The notes under the pieces are model-generated. The model ran no database searches, was not told the origin of the DNA, and saw only the letters and a program-made list of their open reading frames with translations. A DNA stretch of 26,908 nucleotides from contig JBJKPP010000159.1 of assembly GCA_046706145.1 (NCBI GenBank), positions 1 through 26,908 of the forward strand, in the 5' to 3' direction. This DNA comes from JBJKPP01 sp046706145 (GTDB taxonomy: Bacteria > Bacteroidota > Ignavibacteria > Ignavibacteriales > Ignavibacteriaceae). Both the position numbers and the translations under genes were made by a program. This document shows positions 8,544-16,277 of the stretch, one piece after another; within the stretch, counting starts at the first letter, position 1, and every line of letters starts with the position of its first letter.

Positions 8544-10679
8544 TTATTTCAGCAAAATCATCTTCCTAACTTGAACAAAACTCCCTGCTTGTAATCTATA
8601 GAAATAAATTCCAGTCGCTAGATTACTTGCATTAAATGTTATCGAGTAACTTCCCGCATTTTTTACTTCATTAACAAGCGTTGCAACTTCCCTTCCCAAA
8701 ATATCATAGATTTTCAATGTTACATAACTTCTCAACGGTAACTGATAGCTTATAACTGTACTTGGATTAAATGGATTTGGATAATTCTGGGAAAGTGAAA
8801 AGCTCGTAGGATTATTCTGACCTTTATTTTTTACTCCGGTTATCATTTCCGATAGAGGTCGTACCCAGGTACCACTTCCATAAGTACCTGCAAATAGATT
8901 CGTTCCACCGATAGCAAGCGCATCGATGTCAGTATTTGTTAAACCGCTATCTACTGCTGTCCAATTCGAGCCGTTATCAGTCGTAAGAAAGACACCACCA
9001 TCCGAGTAAGCTGTATAGGTGCCTCCTGCAAATAAATTCGAGCCGCTTACGACAAGGCTTGTCACATAAGCATATTGCGGACCGACATGGCTCCAATTTC
9101 TGCCGTTATTTGTAGAGAGATAGACACCGTTATTTGTTCCGGCAAACAACTCTGTACCCATCGTGACAAGAGAAAAAACTATTTCATTGGACAAATCGGT
9201 ACTTGGCAAAGTCCAGCTTTTGCCATTATTAGTAGAAAGAAAAACACCACCGTTCTGAGTACCTGCATAAATATTAGTTACACCATTACCTGAAGGTGAA
9301 ACAGCAAGTGAATAGACCCATTTATTTGTCAATCCAGAATCTTTAGGGGTCCAGGTTGTCCCATTGTCCGTAGAGAGAAAAACACCCTGTCCCGTTTGCC
9401 CGTCTCCAGCAAAAATATTCGTACCGGATACGGCAAGACAAGTGAAATAATAATCATTTGTTGATTCTGTGTCCAACAAACTCCAGTTTCTGCCGTTGTC
9501 GGTTGATCGAAGGAAACCCGGAGAAAACTGCATTGAAGCAAAAAGATCTGTCCCCGATTTAGCAAAGGCGGAAATATAAGACACCCCTGAAAAAACTTTA
9601 GTCCAACTGGTACCACCATCAGTAGATAGTAAAATTCCGCTGTCACCGGCAAACAGATTAGAATCGAAAACAGCAAGAGCGGAAATCGATATATTTATTA
9701 TACCGCTATTTTCTGATGTCCAAGTAGTGTCACTGCCCTTGGAAATAAAGACTCCGCCAAGAGTACCGGTATATAGATTTGTTCCTTTAACAACAAAAGT
9801 ATTTACAATGTTGTTGGTCAATCCAGAATTCATACTAGTCCAGCTTGAACCATTGTTTGATGAGCGATAAACACCATAAGGGGTGCCAGCAAAAATATTT
9901 CCATCCTTTACAACAAGAGAATTAACAGGAGTACCTGGCAAGCCGCTATCAGCCTCCACCCAGCTCGTACCATTATTTTTAGATATATACACACCACCAT
10001 CCGACGTTATTGGGCTGCCTACGGGAATGGCATGTGGTATTGTTATACCGGCAAATAAATTAGTCCCCAATTTGGCAAATGCATTTACTATATATTGCTT
10101 CACTCCTGAGTCTGCTTCTGTCCAGCTATTGCCGTGATTACTCGATCTAAAAATACCATTATCCGTCCCTGCGAAGATGCTTGTATCATCGATTGCCAGA
10201 GCGGTAATAGTTGCATTCGTCATTACCGGAAACCATAAGTTTCCATTGTTAGTAGAAAGGAAAAGTCCGTTCGCAGTTCCCACAAATATATTTGTGCTAT
10301 CAATAACAATTGCATAAATGTCTGGATTTGTTAATCCCGAATTTGCTAAAATCCAGTTCTCACCATTATCCGTTGAAAGGAAAATACCAGCATTGTAATT
10401 CCCTATTGTTCCCATAAATAGATTGCCGCCATCTACAGCAAGGGCATTTATCTTTGTATTCATCAATCCTGTTTCTACTGCAGTCCAATTTGCTCCATCA
10501 TTAGTTGAGCGGTATACGCCGCCGTTGTTTGCTCCAGCAAAAATAATTGTGTCATCAACAGCAAAACTCGTAATATCTCCACTATACGGTCCATTCGTTT
10601 GGATCCATTGCGCATCCAGGATAGTTATATTACCCAAAAAACATGTAGTCAAAATTAAATCGAAGAATAGACCTTTCAT
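8544..10679 (-). CDS. secreted Ycf48/BNR-like multi-blade repeat protein with T9SS sorting domain
   Basis: This 711-residue exported protein has a signal peptide ending near ILDAQ (about residue 23). Some 600 residues then hold 13 clear copies of an Asp-box-like unit of the form (L/R)ST(N/D)NGxxW, plus a last degenerate one. Each unit is followed by a (D)SGL(T/P)N turn and a xxNLFAGT strand, with a period of about 40-50 residues. The count would suit two seven-bladed propellers. The T9SS type-A domain starts at NYPNPFNPST, about 632, and ends RKMILLK. Such proteins are often named photosystem II stability factor-like or sialidase-like; nothing here suggests photosynthesis or a sialidase active site. 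The role is probably surface binding or a scaffold. The start has AGGAGG 5 bases upstream, overlapping the stop of the preceding gene. Confidence 0.85.
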   Translation of the reverse strand: MKGLFFDLILTTCFLGNITILDAQWIQTNGPYSGDITSFAVDDTIIFAGANNGGVYRSTNDGANWTAVETGLMNTKINALAVDGGNLFMGTIGNYNAGIFLSTDNGENWILANSGLTNPDIYAIVIDSTNIFVGTANGLFLSTNNGNLWFPVMTNATITALAIDDTSIFAGTDNGIFRSSNHGNSWTEADSGVKQYIVNAFAKLGTNLFAGITIPHAIPVGSPITSDGGVYISKNNGTSWVEADSGLPGTPVNSLVVKDGNIFAGTPYGVYRSSNNGSSWTSMNSGLTNNIVNTFVVKGTNLYTGTLGGVFISKGSDTTWTSENSGIINISISALAVFDSNLFAGDSGILLSTDGGTSWTKVFSGVSYISAFAKSGTDLFASMQFSPGFLRSTDNGRNWSLLDTESTNDYYFTCLAVSGTNIFAGDGQTGQGVFLSTDNGTTWTPKDSGLTNKWVYSLAVSPSGNGVTNIYAGTQNGGVFLSTNNGKSWTLPSTDLSNEIVFSLVTMGTELFAGTNNGVYLSTNNGRNWSHVGPQYAYVTSLVVSGSNLFAGGTYTAYSDGGVFLTTDNGSNWTAVDSGLTNTDIDALAIGGTNLFAGTYGSGTWVRPLSEMITGVKNKGQNNPTSFSLSQNYPNPFNPSTVISYQLPLRSYVTLKIYDILGREVATLVNEVKNAGSYSITFNASNLATGIYFYRLQAGSFVQVRKMILLK

Positions 10680-10684
10680 TTTTT

Positions 10685-10692
10685 CCTCCTCA
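10685..10692 (-). promoter_or_regulatory. ribosome binding site fused to upstream stop codon
   Basis: On the minus strand the stop codon of the DUF3160 gene is the first part of TGAGGAGG, which doubles as the Shine-Dalgarno of the propeller gene whose ATG follows 5 bases later. Ribosomes ending the first gene are placed to restart on the second, so the two proteins are probably made in coupled amounts. Confidence 0.7.
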
Positions 10693-13281
10693 TTTCAACA
10701 AAGTCATTTTCCCGGAATATTGTGCTGTACCGACTCTCAAATTGTAAATGTAAATTCCACTGGCAACCTGCAAACCTTGACTATCGGTTCCATCCCATTT
10801 AGCCATATAATTTCCAGCAGGCAAGGTTTCTTTAATTAACGTTTTTATAACCTTTCCGTTAATATTATAAATAGTTAGCTGCGCTAGTGAATTTACCAGG
10901 TTGGAAGGAATGGTAAAGCTAATAATTGTTGAAGGATTAAACGGGTTCGGATAATTTTGAGCAATTAACTGAGTTTGCGGAACAATATTCTTATTAGCAT
11001 CATCCTGAATTGAAGTAACCAATTCCAACCCTTGCCCCCTGGAACTTCCACTGCTGTCTGCCAAATAAAGATTTACCCACGATGGCCTCGCTGCAGACTG
11101 CAGGTACTGATTCTGCCAATCCTGATCTGTTAAACGCAGGAAATTTGTTGTTCTATAAGTATAAAAACTTAAACAAGGACCAACAAACGCTGTTTCCTGC
11201 CCTCCGGGAAGTTTGGCAACAAAAACGCCAAGATTAACCGGGCCAGTACCAACATGTACAACGGCTCCAAGTGGATTTCCCATACAGTCTGTTGGGACTG
11301 TATGAATATCCGCAACAACACTATTATTAGTAGAAATAGTCGAGCTGAAATCTCCATAAAATAACTTTGGATACCAACCATTATAAATAGTACCACCACA
11401 GACATTACCTGCTTCATAAATTATACTGTGAAGAAAAGTATCTTGTTCAGCAGTAAAAGTTGTTCCGTTTAATATCTCAGTAGAAATGGAACTTAATGTA
11501 TCCATTATAGAAGCAAAATTAGTAAGATATGAAGTAATATTACCCTGTAGATAACTGTTTTGCCCACTAAATGGTAAGGCTTGTATTTTGACTTTTGAAA
11601 GATTGGCATAACGTGCCAATGTCTGATAAAACTCCGGGAAAGGTTCGACATATCCATATGGGTATGAGCATGTGGGAATACCTCCTGTGTAACTTTGCTT
11701 CGCATACAATAAATTATCATGTCGTAATTCCGCCCATGAGGAAAGCTGAGTGTTTAATTTCTCCTGCCAGAAAGCCGCCGTCTGCATAAAGGCAGGCAAG
11801 CTGCTTCTGTTGCTTGGAGGGTTTAATGCCCTGAGGGAACTTAACCAAAGATTATACATTGTACTGTCCCAGAAGGCCGTGCCGTATGAATTTATTAAAT
11901 ATCTCAGGGCAGCCATGTTGGTTGAATAATGGTATTCGTCTAATTCAGGTTTTAATAATTGTCCCGCTGCATTATTTCCGAGTGCAAACATGGGATCCAA
12001 AGGTGAAGGAAATAGTCGGCATACTGCTTCTCCGTTGAAAACTATCTTGTTATAAACAACACTGCCGGTTACATATGAATCTATTACATACCTTTGTCCA
12101 AAAAGCATAAAGGAAGAGGCTGGCTGGATAGCATTTGGAGAAGTAGGAGATTCAGAATATAGAATTTGAGATAGTATTTGCTGATTTGCATAAGATTGAT
12201 TTTCCAGCGTGTCTTCAAACTGAATAACTTTTAGGCTGTCCAAAAAATCGCTTGCCTGATTTATTTGTAATTTATTCTTTAAATCCAAAAGGTTATCAAT
12301 TGTAACATTATCCTGGTCACCAACAAAGCATTGGAGAACACTTTCGATGTTGTGATATGTTTGCCAAGAATTAGACATATCAAACAATTCTTCAATAAGG
12401 TATGAATCAATAGTTTGCCGCTGCAAATCATAGAAACTCTGCTTGGTTCCGTTAGTAGTATCAACATTCTGTGGAGGATAAAGATAAATTTCTATTCTCC
12501 CAAGCCACATCATAGTTCTGAAATAATTTTCGAGTATTGGATAGTTTGGATCTATATAATGACCGCGCGGTTTAAACTGGCTCCAATCAATGGTTACAGG
12601 AACACTGGCAAACAACGTGTCAAGTGAATCTCCTTGTGCAGCCATGGCAAGATTATATAACTCTGTAACCTTATTTTCATCTGCTGCATAATAAGGAACT
12701 GCTGTAGAATCAAGCAGCTTGCGGGCTACGGTCATATAAAAATCTACATCGTGAAGTTCCTGCCCCATTTTAGGGTTGCCGGAGTACTTAGTGTTTAGCT
12801 GCGGCATTTGAGCATTTAGTTGGTCCAACAAGGTTGATACTGAATTAATCAAATCACCTAACTCAACATCTTTTAAGATTCTATCATAAGAAACATGAAG
12901 AGCCTGAAGAATTGCATCAGTTGTTATAAAGACAGGCAAATCCTTATGATAAATATCTAAGAATGCCGCCCCGAAAGAAGGCTCTGAAAGTCTTGAACTA
13001 ACCATGAAACCATTCGAATTAATAAGCGATTTCTCATAGCTAGTTAGGTTATACTTTGTTGCTACACTATCAAAATAATTCGCTGAGGAATAATTGGCAT
13101 TTAAGCTGGCTTTAAAACTACCGGCATCATACATTTGCAGAAGTTGGTCAGTCTGCATGTTTTGATGCGCTGCAAGAAAACTCTTGTACGCATTCATATT
13201 AAAATTACTTTGGGATTGTGCAGTTAAGACAGCCGGAAAAGCTAAAAGACACCAAACACAAACTTTGTAGAAAGATTTCAT
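10690..13281 (-). CDS. DUF3160 family secreted protein with T9SS sorting domain
   Basis: This 863-residue exported protein has a signal peptide MKSFYKVCVWCLLAFPAVLTAQ with cleavage after about 22. The body matches the DUF3160 family as I know it: an F-x-DIYHKDLPVFITTDAILQ segment near residue 105-125, then ALHVSYDRIL, LHDVDFYMTVARKLL, and later the family's SFMLFGQRYVIDSYV, YGYVEPFPEFYQTLARYA and IHTVPTD segments. The family has no known activity. A C-terminal FlgD-like/T9SS type-A sorting domain begins at NYPNPFNPST, about 776, and ends GKMTLLK. The start has a strong AGGAGGGG upstream. It is the first gene of the three-gene T9SS cargo operon. Surface location is inferred from the sorting domain; any enzymatic role is unknown. 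Confidence 0.85.
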   Translation of the reverse strand: MKSFYKVCVWCLLAFPAVLTAQSQSNFNMNAYKSFLAAHQNMQTDQLLQMYDAGSFKASLNANYSSANYFDSVATKYNLTSYEKSLINSNGFMVSSRLSEPSFGAAFLDIYHKDLPVFITTDAILQALHVSYDRILKDVELGDLINSVSTLLDQLNAQMPQLNTKYSGNPKMGQELHDVDFYMTVARKLLDSTAVPYYAADENKVTELYNLAMAAQGDSLDTLFASVPVTIDWSQFKPRGHYIDPNYPILENYFRTMMWLGRIEIYLYPPQNVDTTNGTKQSFYDLQRQTIDSYLIEELFDMSNSWQTYHNIESVLQCFVGDQDNVTIDNLLDLKNKLQINQASDFLDSLKVIQFEDTLENQSYANQQILSQILYSESPTSPNAIQPASSFMLFGQRYVIDSYVTGSVVYNKIVFNGEAVCRLFPSPLDPMFALGNNAAGQLLKPELDEYHYSTNMAALRYLINSYGTAFWDSTMYNLWLSSLRALNPPSNRSSLPAFMQTAAFWQEKLNTQLSSWAELRHDNLLYAKQSYTGGIPTCSYPYGYVEPFPEFYQTLARYANLSKVKIQALPFSGQNSYLQGNITSYLTNFASIMDTLSSISTEILNGTTFTAEQDTFLHSIIYEAGNVCGGTIYNGWYPKLFYGDFSSTISTNNSVVADIHTVPTDCMGNPLGAVVHVGTGPVNLGVFVAKLPGGQETAFVGPCLSFYTYRTTNFLRLTDQDWQNQYLQSAARPSWVNLYLADSSGSSRGQGLELVTSIQDDANKNIVPQTQLIAQNYPNPFNPSTIISFTIPSNLVNSLAQLTIYNINGKVIKTLIKETLPAGNYMAKWDGTDSQGLQVASGIYIYNLRVGTAQYSGKMTLLK

Positions 13282-13544
13282 CTTCCCCTCCTAATTGTTC
13301 GCACTTTTAAATTAATATAAGAAAAAATAATTTGAAATGCGGAACAGAATCTACGCACTAATTGCAATTCTCAAAATGAATCAACATGTGTGATTGATAT
13401 CAATTCTCAAGTGCTTTGAATTTTACAAAGGATATTTTTACTATGTTCATGGTATTCTATACATGTACACCTAGGACGACGAACTGTAAACCGGAAATAT
13501 TTTTTAAACAGCAAAATGTAAATGGCAATTTATGAATTAAATAA
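13282..13544. other. 263-base intergenic region upstream of the T9SS cargo operon
   Basis: No gene is seen here. The stretch must hold the end of the pilin-like transcript and the promoter of the DUF3160 operon, both on the minus strand. It contains a 10-base direct repeat and a 12-base palindrome, listed separately. No clear TAnnTTTG box or intrinsic terminator is visible. Confidence 0.6.
13365..13410. promoter_or_regulatory. direct repeats and palindrome, possible operator
   Basis: caattctcaa occurs at 13365-13374 and again at 13401-13410, 36 bases apart. The palindrome attgatatcaat (13393-13404) overlaps the second copy. On the coding strand of the downstream operon the repeat reads ttgagaattg. 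The pair lies about 85-130 bases before the DUF3160 start codon, a suitable place for a regulator. No known regulator motif is recognised. Confidence 0.3.
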
Positions 13545-14666
13545 TTACTCGTACCAGTTTTTGATTGCCATCCTGTGACTAGCATAGCCGTAGCCGGGAG
13601 TCCATGTTTTCTGCGTATCAGAAACAGCTTTTTTAACAGCTATTGTACTGTACAGAATGCTACCATTTCCATTGCCGATACAATTACCTTCTGAAGGGTT
13701 TGTAGTTAAACATATAACTGCCCCAATAATGGTCGTTTGAATATGTACCATATCGTCTGCAATTATTAATCCTGTAAAAGTTCCGGAATTAATATTTTTT
13801 ATCGCGGCATTAGTAGAACTATTATGTACTATTAGTAAGCCTGATCCCTGCACATTGGCAGGATTCCAAATACCTCCGGAAGATAATTCTACGTAAGTGA
13901 CACCGGATAACGGGTACTTTAATTTAGAAGGATCTGTTACATATTGACTGCCCTGCACCCCTGACACAGCAATGCTTTTTAGAGTTCCGTCGCTATAACC
14001 ACCAGTTGTACCTCCAAGAACCTGGTCTGGAGTACCTGGATATCCTCCCGGGTAAGGAGTATTTTGTGCGTAAAGATTAGATGTATTTTTCTTAGTCGGG
14101 GTGTAATCGACCCCTTTTATGGTGGCACCTAATTTTGAATTTCCACTTTGACTGTAATGGTTGGTTGTCCAGACTGCCAAAGTACCTGAACCGCTAACGA
14201 GATTCCCGTTTAAATCATGATTCCTACCATCAACAACCATAGTTCCTAAAGTTTGAACTGCATTATTTGTTGAAATAGCTGCCAATACAGATGCTGGAAT
14301 AAACCCATTATTAATCAATATTTTTAACAAATAAACTATAGTGTTTTTTTGCGCCGTATCGTACTTACCGGTAATATTTAGTTTGATTAAACTATCACTA
14401 TCCATGTACGTATCGGATATAGTATAAGATGCCGAACCATTCAACAAATTTATTGCTGCCGGCGAACTTATGCGCAAATTTGGATTATCTCCTAATTCCG
14501 CAATTAATACTTGGGCCGTACTATTACATATGTCACGAACTTGAGTATAGTTGTAGTTATCAACGGCCTGTTGTGTGGAGTTATAAATCTTTTCATTTAT
14601 ATTATAATTCAGCAGTCCAAGTATAACTATACTGCCGATAACTAAAATTAATACCATCTTACCCAT
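13545..14666 (-). CDS. PilX-like membrane-anchored protein (putative minor pilin)
   Basis: This 373-residue protein starts with a short N-terminus and one hydrophobic helix (about residues 4-20). An alpha-helical stretch to about 60 follows (NEKIYNSTQQAVDNYNYTQ...), then a beta-rich, Gly/Ser/Thr-rich domain. The layout matches PilX-type minor pilins, where a long N-terminal helix precedes a globular domain. Later features are VDGRNHDLNG near 145 and four cysteines (47, two close together near 317-325, and none near the C-terminus to pair them clearly), so a disulfide is possible. There is no G-FTLIE prepilin peptidase site before the helix. It is third in an operon with two other pilin-like genes, 10 bases after its neighbour. 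A type II secretion pseudopilin is an alternative. The family assignment is by architecture, not sequence match. Confidence 0.55.
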   Translation of the reverse strand: MGKMVLILVIGSIVILGLLNYNINEKIYNSTQQAVDNYNYTQVRDICNSTAQVLIAELGDNPNLRISSPAAINLLNGSASYTISDTYMDSDSLIKLNITGKYDTAQKNTIVYLLKILINNGFIPASVLAAISTNNAVQTLGTMVVDGRNHDLNGNLVSGSGTLAVWTTNHYSQSGNSKLGATIKGVDYTPTKKNTSNLYAQNTPYPGGYPGTPDQVLGGTTGGYSDGTLKSIAVSGVQGSQYVTDPSKLKYPLSGVTYVELSSGGIWNPANVQGSGLLIVHNSSTNAAIKNINSGTFTGLIIADDMVHIQTTIIGAVICLTTNPSEGNCIGNGNGSILYSTIAVKKAVSDTQKTWTPGYGYASHRMAIKNWYE

Positions 14667-14676
14667 AAATTTCTGC

Positions 14677-15249
14677 CTAATTTAGATTTTTTGGTTTAAT
14701 ATTTTGCTGCCATGAAATTGACTGATAAACATCATCAATCGGCTCCGGTGATTGACAATCAATTCTTACCTGTATGCATTTAACAGTATTTCTTGAAGAT
14801 TGATTCAGTAGAGAAGCATAAGTCAAGGCAGTACCGCTGGAATCGAAATATATCAATTTGAAATTTGTTACAGCCTCTATGAAAATCTGTTTACCTCCAT
14901 TGACTGTTTTAAATAACGGCATATCCTGGGGGTTTACCGTATTAGCCAAAGCACCTTTACTCCCAAGATAATAACGAACCGTATCAACAATACCATCATT
15001 ATTGTAGTCAGTATAAAATTTAATTCCTACAGAGTCAGCAAGAATGATTTTACTTCCTTTAATGCGGTAGCCAATTTTATAGAAATCGTCTTGTACAGCA
15101 TCGTTAGTTCCAATAATCCTTTCCTGATTCAACATATCAAATTGTTTTTGGTAATTGTAAGTTCGTGTTGTCGAATCGACTTGAACTAACAGCATAATGA
15201 CTAAACCTCCTAACACAAACGAACCTAAGATATCAAGCATTGTATTCAT
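14677..15249 (-). CDS. PilW/PulJ-like membrane-anchored protein (putative minor pilin)
   Basis: This 190-residue protein has a hydrophobic helix at about residues 7-24 directly at the N-terminus. A periplasmic-type domain follows with the order typical of PilW/PulJ: VGIKFYTDYNNDGIVDTVRYYL (an I-x-F-x-x-D-x-D/N-x-D-G-x-x-D-T-V-x-Y-Y-L pattern, about 75-95), a hydrophobic AVTNFKLIYFDSSGTAL strand and a final CIQVRIDCQSPEP segment with two cysteines. In PilW/PulJ this is the region just before the C-terminus. The glutamate at +5 and the glycine cleavage site of prepilins are missing. It starts 15 bases after the upstream gene, with a weak AGGG ribosome binding site, and ends 10 bases before the PilX-like gene. 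Confidence 0.6.
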   Translation of the reverse strand: MNTMLDILGSFVLGGLVIMLLVQVDSTTRTYNYQKQFDMLNQERIIGTNDAVQDDFYKIGYRIKGSKIILADSVGIKFYTDYNNDGIVDTVRYYLGSKGALANTVNPQDMPLFKTVNGGKQIFIEAVTNFKLIYFDSSGTALTYASLLNQSSRNTVKCIQVRIDCQSPEPIDDVYQSISWQQNIKPKNLN

Positions 15250-15264
15250 TTTATTATACCCTAT

Positions 15265-15750
15265 TTAATACGATATCAATTGGCTTAAAACAAGCTTGTC
15301 TGCAAGCAGAGGATTAGTAACCGTAACATCTATCCTCTTCAGAAAGGTAGCAGCTAAAGATTTTAGGTCCGGATTACTATAAGAGACATAATACACGTGT
15401 ACACTAACATTGAAATTACCGAGGCGCCCAACTGTAATAGCTGTAGAATAATTATCATAATCATCGATATCATCAAACTGGGTAGGAATGGACTCTCCGG
15501 GATCTTTACCCAGGCTTCCGGGAGGAGTTAAATTGGCAAGGTTTGAAACTGAGCCTTTGACGGTTTTTTCATCAAACGCTTTTGTCATTATTTGATTTAG
15601 CATTGATTGACCTATGCCGGTTCCGGTAATTACCGCTTCGTTGTCATAAATTTCTGAGGATGAATTAGTATTAGTTTGGTTTAAGTTTAAGATCAATCCA
15701 CCTAATAAAAATAAACCGCAAATTACAAGAAATTGTTGAGCCGAACTCAT
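15265..15750 (-). CDS. PilV/MshD-like membrane-anchored protein (putative minor pilin)
   Basis: This 161-residue protein has a hydrophobic helix at about residues 6-24, then a polar domain. The FDDIDDYDNYS stretch (about 89-99) followed by a VSVHVYYVSYS strand and a final KRIDVTVTNP-x-x-x-x-KLVLSQLISY pattern recalls MshD/PilV-type minor pilins, whose domains share an FDDVDDY motif and a K-x-I-x-V-T-V-T strand. A TTG one codon earlier (15753) is also in frame. The ATG at 15750 is preferred, with AAAGGAG 8 bases upstream. As in its two neighbours, the G-FTLxE prepilin peptidase site is not seen. It is first in the three-gene pilin-like operon, so its upstream region should hold the promoter. 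Confidence 0.6.
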   Translation of the reverse strand: MSSAQQFLVICGLFLLGGLILNLNQTNTNSSSEIYDNEAVITGTGIGQSMLNQIMTKAFDEKTVKGSVSNLANLTPPGSLGKDPGESIPTQFDDIDDYDNYSTAITVGRLGNFNVSVHVYYVSYSNPDLKSLAATFLKRIDVTVTNPLLADKLVLSQLISY

Positions 15751-16126
15751 CAAGTTATCTCCTTTGAAAGGTAACGATTTTCATACACTTACCTTGAAGA
15801 ACCCCAAAATCAAAAGCTGTACCATGTCCTAAAAGTAGGTTTAACTTTCCCCATTTTAATTCAAATTGAATTCGATATATGAAGGTTTTATATTTAGTAA
15901 TAATTACTTTACATGTATAAATTACTATGTAATAAAGTATGCGGAAGTTAAATTACTTTGAATCGCATCTGAATTGCACTTTAATTGTCGTTTAAAAGGT
16001 AATGTAAAAAGAATATTACTACATTTTCCCCAAAAATTGCTAGTATAATTACTGATGATTTTTAAAGCAGTCTCCCCCATTTGTCTGATTTAATCTTGCC
16101 AAGAAATATCTTAACTACACTTACAC

Positions 16127-16156
16127 TGTAGAGACAACTCATGAGTTGTCTCTACA
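16127..16156. repeat. perfect 30-bp palindrome, member of dispersed family
   Basis: The half-site tgtagagacaactca (16127-16141) is followed by its exact reverse complement (16142-16156). The core has the same length and the same ACTC-x-TGAGT centre as the palindromes at 18952, 19850 and 22512. At three positions it carries A-T pairs where the others carry G-C pairs, so pairing is kept. It lies about 120 bases before the GH3 start. Confidence 0.85.
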
Positions 16157-16221
16157 ATAAATATTGAGAACAACGTGAACCAGTTGCCTTTCTTCATCAA
16201 AAGGGATACAATAGTTTTTAT

Positions 16222-16229
16222 TATCTTTG
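16222..16229 (+). promoter_or_regulatory. possible -7 box (TAnnTTTG) for the GH3 gene
   Basis: TATCTTTG matches the Bacteroidetes TAnnTTTG -7 consensus and lies 48 bases upstream of the GH3 ATG. A TTG at a suitable -33 position is not apparent. There is also no Shine-Dalgarno before the GH3 start, unlike most genes in the window. Confidence 0.35.
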
Positions 16230-16277
16230 TTGTATAAAGTAAAAACAACCTACTTATAAAAAAAATTTAAAAGCATT

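Larger units (their letters stand above)
15751..16277. other. 527-base divergent intergenic region
   Basis: No gene is seen here. This gap separates the minus-strand pilin-like operon from the plus-strand GH3 gene and must hold promoters for both. On the pilin side, aattcaa and ttgaatt (15858-15872) form a perfect inverted repeat around one base, and ttacat (15909-15914) with atgtaa (15927-15932) forms another. The 30-base palindrome at 16127 and a TATCTTTG box at 16222 are on the GH3 side. The region is very AT-rich. Confidence 0.6.

Noticed and set aside
9329..9676. Minus-strand open frame of 115 codons in the propeller gene
   Set aside because: It is a shifted frame of the same strand's repeat gene; its open length reflects the repeated base composition.
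8544..10679. Photosystem assembly role for the Ycf48-like repeat protein
   Set aside because: The blades are a generic Asp-box propeller; the signal peptide and T9SS sorting domain put it outside the cell, and no photosynthesis gene is nearby.
10423..10839. Plus-strand frame of 138 codons across the junction of two T9SS genes
   Set aside because: It is antisense to two well-supported genes and shows no family motif.
16127..16156. CRISPR repeat or array
   Set aside because: The palindromic elements are single, 0.9 to 2.8 kb apart with genes between, and not regularly spaced.
15751..16277. tRNA or small structured RNA gene in the divergent gap
   Set aside because: No cloverleaf, T-loop sequence or CCA end was found; apart from short inverted repeats the stretch is AT-rich without extended pairing.
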